DNA of 64,000 nucleotides from Hwanghaeella sp965227365. Its GTDB lineage: Bacteria; Pseudomonadota; Alphaproteobacteria; UBA8366; Aestuariispiraceae. Below the pieces are notes generated by a model, which did not search any database, was not told the DNA's origin, and saw nothing but the letters and a program-made list of their open reading frames with translations. The stretch covers positions 2,604,001-2,668,000 of the forward strand of contig NZ_OZ245754.1 of the NCBI RefSeq assembly GCF_965227365.1, in the 5' to 3' direction. Shown here piece after piece: positions 1 through 9,090 of the stretch (positions within the stretch are counted from its first letter, which is position 1; the number at the start of each line of letters is the position of its first letter). Both the position numbers and the translations under genes were made by a program.

Positions 1-648
1 ACGGGAACGCTGGTCAACGGGTTGCTGGCCCATTGCGGTGGGGATTTCGCCGGGATCGGCGGCGTGAGACGGCCGGGTATCGTCCATCGGATCGATAAGG
101 ATACCAGCGGTCTTCTCGTCGTGGCCAAGGATCAGGCCACCCATGTCGCCTTGGTCGAGGCATTCGCCGCCCATGCCATCCGGCGCCAATATGCGGCGGT
201 GGTGATCGGTGCGCCCTATCCGGGCAAGGGCGAGATCCGCGCGCCCATCGGACGTTCGTCATCGGACCGAAAGAAAATGGCGGTGGTTCCGGAGGGTCGG
301 GGCAAGCATGCGGTAACCCATTTCGACGTTCAGCAACGTTGGGGAACCGCCGCGGCATTGGTCTATTGCAGGCTGGAAACAGGGCGAACACACCAGATCC
401 GCGTCCATATGGCCCATATCGGCCACCCCTTGATCGGCGATCCTGTCTATTCGCGCTGGACCAATGAACGGCGCAAGGCTTTCCCACCGGATGCCCTGGA
501 AACGGCGCAGAATTTCACACGTCAGGCCCTGCATGCGGGCTGGCTGGGCTTCCGGCACCCGGCCACAGGCAAGGAATTGGACTTCGAAAGCCCCCTTCCG
601 ACGGATATGCGTACGTTGCTCGCCGATTTCGACCGTCAAATCGGCTGA
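1..648 (+). CDS. rluD: RluA-family 23S rRNA pseudouridine synthase, 5'-truncated by window edge
   Basis: Isomerises uridines to pseudouridine in 23S rRNA. The reading frame is open from base 1, so the N-terminal S4 domain lies outside the window. The family signature HRIDKDTSG with the catalytic Asp is visible near the start of the retained part, followed by the GRTHQIRVHMAH motif and the GDPVY motif typical of the RluA/RluC/RluD group. The stop codon falls in the first copy of a 17-bp tandem repeat. RluC or RluA-like specificity cannot be excluded without the N-terminus, so rluD is the likeliest rather than a certain name. It is followed by rpoH on the same strand, an order common in alphaproteobacteria. 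Confidence 0.88.
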   Translation, partial: TGTLVNGLLAHCGGDFAGIGGVRRPGIVHRIDKDTSGLLVVAKDQATHVALVEAFAAHAIRRQYAAVVIGAPYPGKGEIRAPIGRSSSDRKKMAVVPEGRGKHAVTHFDVQQRWGTAAALVYCRLETGRTHQIRVHMAHIGHPLIGDPVYSRWTNERRKAFPPDALETAQNFTRQALHAGWLGFRHPATGKELDFESPLPTDMRTLLADFDRQIG

Positions 649-710
649 CGGGGCAAATCGGCTGACGGGGCAAATCGGCTGATGGGGCAAATCGGCTGAC
701 GGGGGCAAAT
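637..710. repeat. 17-bp tandem repeat at the end of the pseudouridine synthase gene
   Basis: Units beginning CAAATCGGCTGACGGGG start at 637, 654, 671 and 688, with a partial unit at 706. The third unit carries a C-to-T change (GATGGGG) and the fourth has one extra G. The stop codon TGA of the upstream gene is the TGA inside the first unit, so the array begins in the last codons and extends into the intergenic region. It looks like a recent local duplication; no function is evident. Confidence 0.9.
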
Positions 711-1008
711 CCGCAAATAGGACGATTGCGTCAGCGAAGCATCACAGAAAAGTGCGGAAATAAAATAATCCGTGATTGGCTGGGCCGCGTATCAATCAAT
801 AAATAAAGTATGGTCTTTAATTATTGATCAATATCTGGTGCGTCACCATATCCACTCGGCTGCCACGGTTTTGTGCTAGTTTCGCCTTAATTGCGCCGCA
901 TTTGGTGGGTAGTCGTGTAAATGCGGCGCTGTCGGCTGCTTCGGGTTCGGCCCTATGGATCGAACGGCAACCGGCGGGGCTGGTCTTGAATGAGGGAAAG
1001 GGTCGGTC
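711..1008. promoter_or_regulatory. Upstream region of rpoH
   Basis: No gene is visible here. The stretch is markedly AT-rich between about 760 and 835 and contains a perfect 12-bp palindrome TATTGATCAATA at 822-833. It must hold the promoter(s) of rpoH; I could not fix -35/-10 elements with confidence. Just before the start codon at 1009 a GAGGG sequence followed by AAAGGG serves as a plausible ribosome-binding site. Confidence 0.5.
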
Positions 1009-1902
1009 ATGAGCAATATCGGAAAACTGCCTGTCATCAGTTCCGAAGGGAACCTGCAGCGGTATCTCGACGAGATCCGGAAATTCCCCATGTTGGAACC
1101 GGATGAGGAGTTCATGCTGGCCAAGAGCTGGCGGGAACACAACGACCGCGAAGCCGCCCATAAGCTGGTCACCAGCCACCTTCGGCTGGTTGCAAAGATC
1201 GCCATGGGTTATCGCGGTTATGGCCTGCCCGTCGCCGAGCTCATTTCAGAAGGCAATGTGGGCATGATGCAGGCGGTAAAGCGGTTCGATCCGGATCGCG
1301 GTTTCCGTCTCGCGACCTACGCCATGTGGTGGATCCGTGCATCGATCCAGGAATACATCCTGCATTCGTGGTCGCTCGTCAAAATGGGGACGACCGCTGC
1401 CCAGAAGAAGCTGTTCTTCAATCTGCGCAAGATGAAGGCGAAGCTTCAGGCTTTCGAGGAAGGTGATCTGGCGCCCGAACATGTGACACACATCGCCAAG
1501 GAACTGGACGTTCCGGAACAGGATGTCGTTCAGATGAACCGCCGCCTTGCCGGTGGCGACAATTCGTTGAACGCCCCCCTTCGTGTCGATGGCGACGGTG
1601 AATGGCAGGATTGGCTTGAAGACGAGTCGGACAACCAGGAAGAAATTCTGGCTGATTCCGAGGAACTCACGATCCGCCGTGAAATGCTGGCCGAGGCGAT
1701 GAAGACACTGAATGATCGCGAGCAGAAGATCCTGACCGAACGACGCCTGACGGAAGACCCGAAAACGTTGGAAGACTTGAGCAATGAATTCGGAGTCAGC
1801 CGCGAACGCGTAAGGCAGATCGAGGTTCGCGCCTTCGAAAAACTGCAGAAGGCCATGCGGAACGCGGCGATCGAGAAAAAATTGACCTTGCCCGCTGCCT
1901 GA
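1009..1902 (+). CDS. rpoH: RNA polymerase sigma-32 factor (heat-shock sigma)
   Basis: Alternative sigma factor that directs RNA polymerase to heat-shock promoters. At 297 aa it has the usual alphaproteobacterial length. Region 1.2/2 carries YLDEIRKFPML and the region 2.4 run RLATYAMWWIRASIQEYIL; the RpoH box region with QKKLFFNLRKMK follows (residues about 130-145), and region 4.2 near the C-terminus has FGVSRERVRQIEVRAFEKL. The QKKLFF segment distinguishes it from RpoD and RpoS. A strong intrinsic terminator lies directly downstream. Monocistronic by its surroundings. Confidence 0.97.
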   Translation: MSNIGKLPVISSEGNLQRYLDEIRKFPMLEPDEEFMLAKSWREHNDREAAHKLVTSHLRLVAKIAMGYRGYGLPVAELISEGNVGMMQAVKRFDPDRGFRLATYAMWWIRASIQEYILHSWSLVKMGTTAAQKKLFFNLRKMKAKLQAFEEGDLAPEHVTHIAKELDVPEQDVVQMNRRLAGGDNSLNAPLRVDGDGEWQDWLEDESDNQEEILADSEELTIRREMLAEAMKTLNDREQKILTERRLTEDPKTLEDLSNEFGVSRERVRQIEVRAFEKLQKAMRNAAIEKKLTLPAA

Positions 1903-1918
1903 ACGGGCATCCTCCCAG

Positions 1919-1958
1919 CCGCCGCGTCCCTGAGCTGTTCTAGGACGCGGCGGATTTT
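1919..1958 (+). terminator. Intrinsic terminator after rpoH
   Basis: A perfect 11-bp stem, CCGCCGCGTCC (1919-1929) paired with GGACGCGGCGG (1943-1953), is followed by ATTTT. The right arm overlaps the last codons of the convergent minus-strand gene ending at 1940, so the element may serve both strands. Confidence 0.85.
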
Positions 1959-2584
1959 CCTATTTCCGCCATACTGGGAACATTCTCCGATGAATCGGCG
2001 GGGTCTTGCGGGACCTCGGCCTCGTCATTCGCGTCGTCTTCGTCGTCCTCGCCCGCATCCCCGCGCAACTTGGCGTCCAACGGCGGCGCATTGCGGCGCA
2101 CCCCGGTGCCCCATTCCTTGACCAGCTTCTCCTGCTCGGAATTCAGCGACTTCATCCGCAAGTCGTTGTGGATGGTCAGATAGGCGTTCACGACGGGTGG
2201 AATGACGAAATACAGCACCCAGCCGACGGCCGCGGCACCGAACATGATCAGATAGTTTATTGGCTGCGACAGGATATCCAGCGCCTGCTGCCAGGTATGG
2301 TCCCCGCCCCACATATCCAGACAAACGATGAAGACCCCGGCACTGTTCAGATAGCCCACCGTTCGCGCCGCATACCGTTCCTTGCGGTTATCGACAATGA
2401 AGGCCACCAGGGTCGGCAGCATGCCGCCGACGGCAACCATCAGGGTCGGATAACCGACAAAGACCAGCAAAGGGGCAAGGAAATAGCCCAGAATCTTCGC
2501 CCGACGCCGGTTGGCTGCCGTTATCCGAATTTCCCGGGTCTTTCCGCGTCGTTTTGCCGGTTGGCGCGCCAATCGGGCCTCCAA
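1940..2584 (-). CDS. Multi-pass membrane protein with acidic cytoplasmic tail, function unknown
   Basis: A 214-aa protein not recognised as a named family. It has a basic N-terminus (residues 1-28), hydrophobic segments at about 31-65, 75-92 and 108-136, and a very acidic C-terminal tail (about 170-200, rich in Asp and Glu). The likely start is TTG at 2584, preceded by GGAAG about 12 bases upstream; an ATG start is not available at the N-terminus. It begins 21 bases after the stop of the pseudokinase gene on the same strand, so the two are probably co-transcribed and the membrane protein may be its partner (inference). Confidence 0.75.
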   Translation of the reverse strand: MEARLARQPAKRRGKTREIRITAANRRRAKILGYFLAPLLVFVGYPTLMVAVGGMLPTLVAFIVDNRKERYAARTVGYLNSAGVFIVCLDMWGGDHTWQQALDILSQPINYLIMFGAAAVGWVLYFVIPPVVNAYLTIHNDLRMKSLNSEQEKLVKEWGTGVRRNAPPLDAKLRGDAGEDDEDDANDEAEVPQDPADSSENVPSMAEIGKSAAS

Positions 2585-2605
2585 TAATTGTCGTTCTTCC
2601 CGCCG

Positions 2606-4648
2606 TCAGGCGAGCCGTATGGCGGCAGTGATCAGACAGACCAGTGCCGCGAGAATACCGGCTATGCCGGACGAGAACTGTCCCCCTGTATCCGCCGCAA
2701 TCGTTGCCTGATTCTTGATGTTCCGGCGGAGAGTGATCGTTTCGACGATGGACTTCGTGAAGTCGTTGGTCGCTTTCAGGTAACCGGCCTTGTCGGCCTC
2801 GACCTCGGCAGGATTCGCAATGACGGTCACAAGGGTTTGCAGACGGCCGTCCTTGCTTGCCTTCAGCATCGTTTGCGTGATGCGTTTTCGCGTGCTCCGG
2901 GAATGGAACTTGTCGATCGCGGGCTGTAGCATCTTCACCGCCGCGCGGCTCAACTCCGGGAAGGGTTTTCCGCGTGCGAGGCTGTCCTGCAGCATGGCCA
3001 GCATGCGCACCTGGGCTACCGTGGCGCCGGCCGCGTCCTCGCCGTCCAGGTCGGTCAGATCCCCGGCAACCGAGCGGCGGTAATGCGCGCTGATATAGGC
3101 GGCGATGTCTCGGTCGATCAACCGTTTGATATCCCCGTCCCGCTCACGCGCGGCGCGGTCGAGCGCGGGCAGCAAATGCTCCAAGGTCGCAACATAATCC
3201 TTTTCGAACAGCAGCGACCGACACGGCATGTCCGGGTTCAGCTCGTACATCACACGTTCCATGCCGAAGCCCAGGGACGGACGCATCAACGCGGCCCGCA
3301 TCCGGTCCAAACGCGCCACCGTGTGGGCGGTTTCCGGCCGCGGTTGAAACTGCTGCTCCAGCCAGAAGATCGGCAACCCCATTTGAAGCACATGCGAAAA
3401 CAGGCGCTGCGCCTCGGCGTCGTCTCGATAGACGGAGCAGAAGGTTCCCAAACCGCCGACCGTGGCCGACAGGCCGCGCAATCGGATCGGGCCGCTCGGG
3501 TCGAGCGCTATGATCGCGCGCGCGACCAGCCGGTCCGGTTCGTCATTCCCGGCCGACGACTTGGCCTGGGTCATCGCCTCGGTTCGGGACTCTTCACCCA
3601 GGCTGCGCCGCAACCATCCATCGATATCGCCGTCCCGCACCAATGTGATGGCTTCATCCCAGTTCTTGGAAAGCCCCAGCGCGAGTTCCCGCCCCGTATT
3701 GTATCCCTTTCCGCCGACATTCATCGGTCTTGTCGCTTTCGCCGGCAGGGCCTGCTGCTTCGGTGACAGCCGTCTGCCGTTGAGCCAAAGGGCGAGATCC
3801 TCGATCGACCAACGGTCCGCTTCTTCGTCGCTCAACAGGCCTCGAAGCACTTCCATGATCGTCAGGGAGACACGGTGGTTCTGCGCGATCGCGGAATAGG
3901 AACCGACGGCCATCTTGTGGCGAATGATTTCCTCGTCTGTCATTTGGCTGCAGGGATACTGGCCGATCAGCAAGGAGAGGATGCAAACGCCGAGGGAATA
4001 CAGATCGTTTCCGGGCATGCCTTCGCCGCGGCCGCCCGGTACGCTGAGGCAAGAATCGAGTGTCTCGCAAATCAGCGGCTGGGTCATAGCGGGCGGTGCG
4101 CTGAAACATTCGCCGATCAGCAGGCCGTCCTCTTCCTCCGACGAGAAATAGATGTTGTCGGGTCTGAGGGCGCGGTGGGTTTCGCCCGCGTTGTGCATTT
4201 CGCGCAGGATCTCCACCGCCGGATGAATCAGATGTTTGGTGACGAAATCCTCGGAAAGCGGTTTCCGTTTGTCCTGAACGCCGGAAAGGACCTTCCTGCC
4301 CCCCGGCCGGTTCATGATCAGGACCGGGCAGCGGCGGCCTTCCGGCGGCCAATCCACCACATCCCAATCTACGACATGCACCATATGGGTGCCGTCCACG
4401 CGGTGCAGAGACGCAATCATATCCAGCCGCGGCGGCAGTTTGGGATCGCAGACCAAGGCATGCAGCGGGCGGGATTGATCCCTGGCACCGACCGCCCTGT
4501 AGGCCAGCGCGGGCGTCGTATCGTAGTCGGGGAGCGGTTCCTCGATCTTGACCTCGTATCTGTCCTTCACGATCACGGAGCCGGACGTGATCTGCCTGGG
4601 CGCGGATTGCTCCGTCCCCTCACCCCCGCTGGATATCTTTAGCGCCAT
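2606..4648 (-). CDS. Membrane-tailed protein pseudokinase
   Basis: A 680-aa protein whose residues about 30-300 follow the eukaryotic-type Ser/Thr kinase fold. The catalytic-loop equivalent reads HRALRPDN (residues 158-165), so the HRD aspartate is Ala and the following Lys is Arg. The DFG position reads GEC (about 179-181), and the VAIK lysine is not present around residues 62-70. Structural landmarks such as GNDLYSLGVCILSLLIG (subdomain IX) remain. After a long alpha-helical region of unknown type, the last about 22 residues form a hydrophobic tail anchor. With all catalytic residues lost it is expected to act as a scaffold or nucleotide-free sensor, not a kinase. It lies upstream of the small membrane protein gene in the same transcription direction. 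Confidence 0.82.
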   Translation of the reverse strand: MALKISSGGEGTEQSAPRQITSGSVIVKDRYEVKIEEPLPDYDTTPALAYRAVGARDQSRPLHALVCDPKLPPRLDMIASLHRVDGTHMVHVVDWDVVDWPPEGRRCPVLIMNRPGGRKVLSGVQDKRKPLSEDFVTKHLIHPAVEILREMHNAGETHRALRPDNIYFSSEEEDGLLIGECFSAPPAMTQPLICETLDSCLSVPGGRGEGMPGNDLYSLGVCILSLLIGQYPCSQMTDEEIIRHKMAVGSYSAIAQNHRVSLTIMEVLRGLLSDEEADRWSIEDLALWLNGRRLSPKQQALPAKATRPMNVGGKGYNTGRELALGLSKNWDEAITLVRDGDIDGWLRRSLGEESRTEAMTQAKSSAGNDEPDRLVARAIIALDPSGPIRLRGLSATVGGLGTFCSVYRDDAEAQRLFSHVLQMGLPIFWLEQQFQPRPETAHTVARLDRMRAALMRPSLGFGMERVMYELNPDMPCRSLLFEKDYVATLEHLLPALDRAARERDGDIKRLIDRDIAAYISAHYRRSVAGDLTDLDGEDAAGATVAQVRMLAMLQDSLARGKPFPELSRAAVKMLQPAIDKFHSRSTRKRITQTMLKASKDGRLQTLVTVIANPAEVEADKAGYLKATNDFTKSIVETITLRRNIKNQATIAADTGGQFSSGIAGILAALVCLITAAIRLA

Positions 4649-4814
4649 GCCACGGCAATCCGATCAAAATCAGCCCGAACAAACACAGCATGCAGGGCGG
4701 ATACCGGTTCCGAGCCGGCGCCCCACCCTGCGCGCTATGTCATTTTCTTAGCACGATTCAGGCCATTGCAGTCGAATTCGGCGATGGATCCGCCGTTATC
4801 CGCCGTGATGCCGG

Positions 4815-6107
4815 CTAGCCGTCGAAGGGATCGCGGACGAGGATCGTGTCGTCCCGTTCCGGGCTGGTCGACAGCAAGGCGACCGGCGTTTCGATCAGTT
4901 CCTCGACGCGGCGGATATACTTGATCGCGGTCGCCGGCAGATCCGCCCAACTGCGGGCGCCGAAGGTGCTTTCGGACCAGCCTTCCATGGTCTCGTAGAT
5001 CGGCTTTGCACGGGCCTGCATGCCTGTCGAGGCAGGCAGGTAGTCGTATTTGCGTCCGTCGATCTCGTAACCGGTGCAGATCTTCAATTCCTCGAATCCG
5101 TCCAGCACATCGAGCTTGGTGAAGGCGATACCGTCCATCCCGCCGAGCTTGACCGACTGCCGCACCAGGGCCGCATCGAACCAGCCGCAGCGACGCTTCC
5201 GCCCGGTGACGACGCCGAATTCACGGCCACGTTCGCCGAGGCGCTCGCCGACCTCGTCGGTCAGTTCCGACGGGAACGGGCCGGACCCGACACGCGTGGT
5301 ATAGGCCTTGGTGATGCCAAGAACGTAACCGACCGACCGCGGGCCCACACCGGTGCCAGAGGCAGCCTGGCCGGGCACGGTGTTCGACGACGTCACGAAA
5401 GGATAGGTGCCGTGGTCGACGTCCAGCATCACACCTTGCGCGCCTTCAAACAAAACCCGCTTGTTCTGGTGCCGGATCTTCTCCAGTTCCTTCCACACGA
5501 CGCCCGCATAAGGCGCCAGCTTCACGGATATCGCTTCCAATTCCTTCATCAGCGCCGCGCGCTCGAAGGTCTCGACGCCGAGCCCCGTCAGCAGCGCATT
5601 GTGATGGATCAGCAATTCGTCGACGCGCCCTTCCAGAGAGGCCGGGTCCATCAGGTCGCAGACCCGAATGGCGCGGCGGGCGACCTTGTCTTCATAGGCC
5701 GGTCCGATGCCGCGCCCGGTGGTGCCGATCTTCTTGGCGCCGCGCGCGGCTTCGCGGGCCATGTCGACGGCCCGGTGCACCGGCAGGATCAGCGCGGCGT
5801 TCTCGGCCACCATCAGATTGTGCGGGCCGATATCGACGCCGGCGGCGGTGACGCGCTCGATCTCTTCCATCAGGGCCCAGGGGTCGATGACCACGCCGTT
5901 GCCGATGATCGATTGCTTGCCCTGGCGGACAACGCCCGACGGCAACAGGCTGAGCTTGTAGGTCACCCCATCGATGACGAGCGTATGCCCCGCATTGTGG
6001 CCGCCCTGAAACCGGCACACCACATCCGCGCGCGCCGACAACCAGTCGACGATCTTGCCCTTGCCTTCATCACCCCATTGGGAGCCGATAACCACGACAT
6101 TCGACAC
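4815..6107 (-). CDS. purA: Adenylosuccinate synthetase
   Basis: Catalyses GTP-dependent condensation of IMP and aspartate to adenylosuccinate, the first committed step to AMP. The 430-aa protein is full length. The P-loop-like GDEGKGK is at residues 12-18 with GGHNAGHT (40-47), and the family signatures QSIIGNGVVIDP and the GRKRRCGWFD motif near residue 300 are present. The start is GTG at 6107 with GGAGG eight bases upstream. It follows hisZ with a 47-bp gap in the same direction, a pairing frequent in alphaproteobacteria. Confidence 0.97.
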   Translation of the reverse strand: MSNVVVIGSQWGDEGKGKIVDWLSARADVVCRFQGGHNAGHTLVIDGVTYKLSLLPSGVVRQGKQSIIGNGVVIDPWALMEEIERVTAAGVDIGPHNLMVAENAALILPVHRAVDMAREAARGAKKIGTTGRGIGPAYEDKVARRAIRVCDLMDPASLEGRVDELLIHHNALLTGLGVETFERAALMKELEAISVKLAPYAGVVWKELEKIRHQNKRVLFEGAQGVMLDVDHGTYPFVTSSNTVPGQAASGTGVGPRSVGYVLGITKAYTTRVGSGPFPSELTDEVGERLGERGREFGVVTGRKRRCGWFDAALVRQSVKLGGMDGIAFTKLDVLDGFEELKICTGYEIDGRKYDYLPASTGMQARAKPIYETMEGWSESTFGARSWADLPATAIKYIRRVEELIETPVALLSTSPERDDTILVRDPFDG

Positions 6108-6154
6108 GGCTCATCCCTCCGTTGCTGCCGATCCTCGAAGGATCTCCAAAAAAC

Positions 6155-7291
6155 CTATTTCTTCAGCGGTTCGACCCGGCCATCCCGCAGGATGTCCGTG
6201 CAGCCGACACGCCGCGCTTCCGTTTCCGCATCATCCGTGTCGGACAGGGCGGAAACCGCCACCCAGCCTTGCTTGCGCAGCCGCGCGCTTTCGCCTTCCG
6301 GCGTATCCGCGGGCAGGAACACCTTGCGTTCGGCCGGCGGCGGCGGCGCGGCGCGCAGGATCGTATCCAGATAAACCGTGAAACCGGTCGCAGGCTCGTC
6401 CTTCCCGGCCAGGAAGTAACGGCCGCCCCGGCCCAACTCACCGCGCACACCGCGCGCGAAGAGCGTGAAACTCAAACCCTGCTGATACTCGAAACCCTTG
6501 TGCTCGACCGGATCGACGGTCAGCGCCAAGTCGGGCACAGCCTTCTGAAGCCGCTCCACCACCGCTTCCAGACGCGTGCGCTCGGCGGCGATTTCCGCCG
6601 GCAGATCGATCTTCGCCAATTTGGCCAGCGCCGATTTGGCCGGACCGCTGGCGCGCAGCAAGGCGGTCAGCAGAGCGCCCGCTTCGCCGCCCAAGGCCGC
6701 AACAGCGGAGGCATCCTTCTGATCGAGAGCCGCCAGCGCCTGGGCCTTGTCCAGGCCGAACTTGTCGCAAATGGTCGGTACCAGGGTCGGCAGGCAGATA
6801 TCGACCGATAGACGGCTGATCCCGACATCCCGTAGTGCGACCGCCGCCAATTCGATCACTTCCGCATCCGCGACCGGGCTGTCGACGCCGATCAACTCGC
6901 AACCCGCCTGACGGAATTGCCGTTCCGGGCGCAGTTGCGTTCCCCGCACGCGCAAAACCGAACCGGCATAGGCCAGTCGTAACGGACGCGGCTGTTTGCG
7001 CAAACGGGTCGCCGCGATGCGGGCGACCTGCGGTGTGATATCGGCCCGGACCCCCATCATGCGCTGGCTCACCGGATCCATCAGTCGAAAGGTATGCGGC
7101 CCCATAACCGTCCCGACCCCGTCCAGCAGGTTCTCTTCGAACTCGACCAGGGGCGGATCGACACGGTCGTAGCCATAGGAATGGAAATGCCGCATCAGCC
7201 GCTCGAGCACGGCGGATTCATGGGCGGCTTCCGGCGCCAGGCCGTCGCGCAAACCGTTCGGCAATAAGGATCGTTCTGAGCGGTCGCTCAT
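6155..7291 (-). CDS. hisZ: ATP phosphoribosyltransferase regulatory subunit
   Basis: HisZ is a catalytically inactive class II histidyl-tRNA-synthetase paralogue that activates short-form HisG in histidine synthesis. The 378-aa frame has the synthetase-like core: LLPNGLRDGLAPEAA at the N-terminus, the motif 2-like RLAYAGSVLRV and the following FRQAGCELIG segment. A longer open frame extends upstream, but ATG at 7291 (MSDRSERS) is preferred because homology starts there. No hisG is in the window. Probably co-transcribed with purA downstream. Confidence 0.93.
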   Translation of the reverse strand: MSDRSERSLLPNGLRDGLAPEAAHESAVLERLMRHFHSYGYDRVDPPLVEFEENLLDGVGTVMGPHTFRLMDPVSQRMMGVRADITPQVARIAATRLRKQPRPLRLAYAGSVLRVRGTQLRPERQFRQAGCELIGVDSPVADAEVIELAAVALRDVGISRLSVDICLPTLVPTICDKFGLDKAQALAALDQKDASAVAALGGEAGALLTALLRASGPAKSALAKLAKIDLPAEIAAERTRLEAVVERLQKAVPDLALTVDPVEHKGFEYQQGLSFTLFARGVRGELGRGGRYFLAGKDEPATGFTVYLDTILRAAPPPPAERKVFLPADTPEGESARLRKQGWVAVSALSDTDDAETEARRVGCTDILRDGRVEPLKK

Positions 7292-7478
7292 CGTGATAGC
7301 CGCTTCCCGAAATCGTGGCAGGAACCGGGCGAGACAGGCCTGCCCGGACACGAAGCGGCAACGGTTGGCGGAAACGCCTTCCATTGCCGACGGGTAGGTA
7401 CAGGATTTGCCCGGGCCAAACAAGTAAGGAACCGGCGCGGCATTAGGCCGCCGGGGCCTGTCGCCCGCTTGTGCATGG

Positions 7479-7502
7479 GCCAGCGCATGAGCCAGCGCAT
7501 GA
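7479..7502. repeat. 12-bp tandem direct repeat upstream of hisZ
   Basis: GCCAGCGCATGA occurs twice in tandem (7479-7490 and 7491-7502), followed by GCC of a partial third unit. It lies in the 268-bp gene-free gap between hisZ and the TPR gene; no role is evident. Confidence 0.7.
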
Positions 7503-7559
7503 GCCGGTGCCCTGGCCGACACGCACCGTAAGGCCTGTCGGAGGGCGTTTCTGGCCCGG

Positions 7560-8969
7560 TCAGGCGACTTCGCGGATGACTTCTCCGGTCAGCAACAGGG
7601 CTTGCGCCTTGGCTTTGGCGGCGGCGGCGCGCCGTTCGTCCTGGCACCCGGCGAAGGCGCGTCCCGCAAGCCGCCAGTTCTGCGGACTGGAGGGCTTCAG
7701 ATCGGTGCGTTCCGAGACCAGCGCGCGCGCCAGTTTGAACCGTCCGCTCCGCAGCGCGGCTTCGATCAGGGTCAGGTGAATGACGTCACGCTGCGCATGG
7801 CTGCCGCCGAGTTTCGCGGTGCAGTGGCGGATCGGATGCAGAAGGTCGACCGTCTCATCGTAGTCGCCCTTGGCGAATGCGGCGATCGCCCTGCAGAACG
7901 GCAGCCCCACTTCGCGGGTCATCGCGACATTGGAATCGCCCTGGCTACGGACATAACGCTCGTTCGCGTCCAGCACCTTGGCCATGAGGTCCGCCCGCCC
8001 ATCCGCCGCGAAGGTCATCATCGCGTGGACATCGTTGAAGGCATAGAGCGTGTCTTCCGCCGCCGGCGCCCATTTATCCGCCAATCGGGTCCATCGGCCG
8101 TTCACGTCCACGTTCAGCAGTTTCAGCCGCCAGAGCAGCGCCGCCGCGTCCAGTTCCTCGTATTTGTCATGCGAGACACCGTCGCTCTGCAAATTCCGGT
8201 CGAAGATCTCGAACACCCGGTCGTATTGGCACAGGTCCAGATGATACAGCGACAGGTGCCACCATAGATGATTGGCGAAATTGCCGTGGCGCCAATCTTC
8301 GCCCCGGCTGGTCAGCCAGCGTATCCCGCCTTCCTGCCGCCCCATCATCTCCAACACATGGGCGACGGCGTGAATGGAATAGGAATCGGCCGGATCCATG
8401 GCGACGGCACGCCGCCCCGCCTCTTCCGCACGGCCGTAATCACCGCATTCCTCCAGACCGAAGGAATGGAAACCGAGGACAAAATTATAGCCCGGCACGG
8501 ATTCGTCCCAGGCATGCAGGACGCGGGCGACTCGGTCCCTTTGATTGACCGTATCGCCCAACAGGACGTCAGAAAGATGTGCAAGCTGCAGGGCCAGCAG
8601 GTCGCGCGGGTGATCCACGAGAACCGCATCCCAGGCTTCGACCGCGCTGTAGAAGTCGCCGTCGACCCATTGCCTGATCGCCCGGATATGACCCCGCTCC
8701 CGGTCGTTCGCGCCACTCCAGAGCGATTCTGCGTTCCGGACGGCCGACAGCATCGCGTCATAGATCCGCGTTTCCATCGCCTGTGTCAGCACCGCCGCCT
8801 TGAAGACATGCCCCATGACGAAATCCGGATGATCCGACAGGACGGCATCGATCATGCCCACCGGATCGCCCCGGTAATGCAGCAGTTCCTCGTGCGCCGC
8901 CTCCAGCGCGGTGATCAAATCGGGATTGGAAGTGGATACCGGTTCGCCGCGGCTGTCGCGCAAAGTCAT
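7560..8969 (-). CDS. TTC38-like tetratricopeptide repeat protein
   Basis: A cytoplasmic helical-repeat protein resembling the TTC38 family, whose biochemical role is unknown. Recognisable family features are the ELLHYRGDPVGMIDAVL start, the HAVAHVLEMMGR segment and the NHLWWHLSLYHLDL segment near the middle. The protein has TPR-like helices throughout and no signal peptide. Two in-frame ATG codons lie at 8975 and 8969; the second is chosen because GGAG sits eight bases before it and only two before the first. No operon partner is obvious: hisZ is 268 bp downstream and serA ends 120 bp upstream. Confidence 0.85.
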   Translation of the reverse strand: MTLRDSRGEPVSTSNPDLITALEAAHEELLHYRGDPVGMIDAVLSDHPDFVMGHVFKAAVLTQAMETRIYDAMLSAVRNAESLWSGANDRERGHIRAIRQWVDGDFYSAVEAWDAVLVDHPRDLLALQLAHLSDVLLGDTVNQRDRVARVLHAWDESVPGYNFVLGFHSFGLEECGDYGRAEEAGRRAVAMDPADSYSIHAVAHVLEMMGRQEGGIRWLTSRGEDWRHGNFANHLWWHLSLYHLDLCQYDRVFEIFDRNLQSDGVSHDKYEELDAAALLWRLKLLNVDVNGRWTRLADKWAPAAEDTLYAFNDVHAMMTFAADGRADLMAKVLDANERYVRSQGDSNVAMTREVGLPFCRAIAAFAKGDYDETVDLLHPIRHCTAKLGGSHAQRDVIHLTLIEAALRSGRFKLARALVSERTDLKPSSPQNWRLAGRAFAGCQDERRAAAAKAKAQALLLTGEVIREVA

Positions 8970-9090
8970 GGCCATCTCTCCAAAGCAGAGCTGTGCATCT
9001 CAGCGGCAGGGCCAGACCCGCAGCCCGGGAAGGCCCTACCGATCGTGAGAATATGCCATGGACCGGCGCACGGCCCCAATCACGAAGTGA

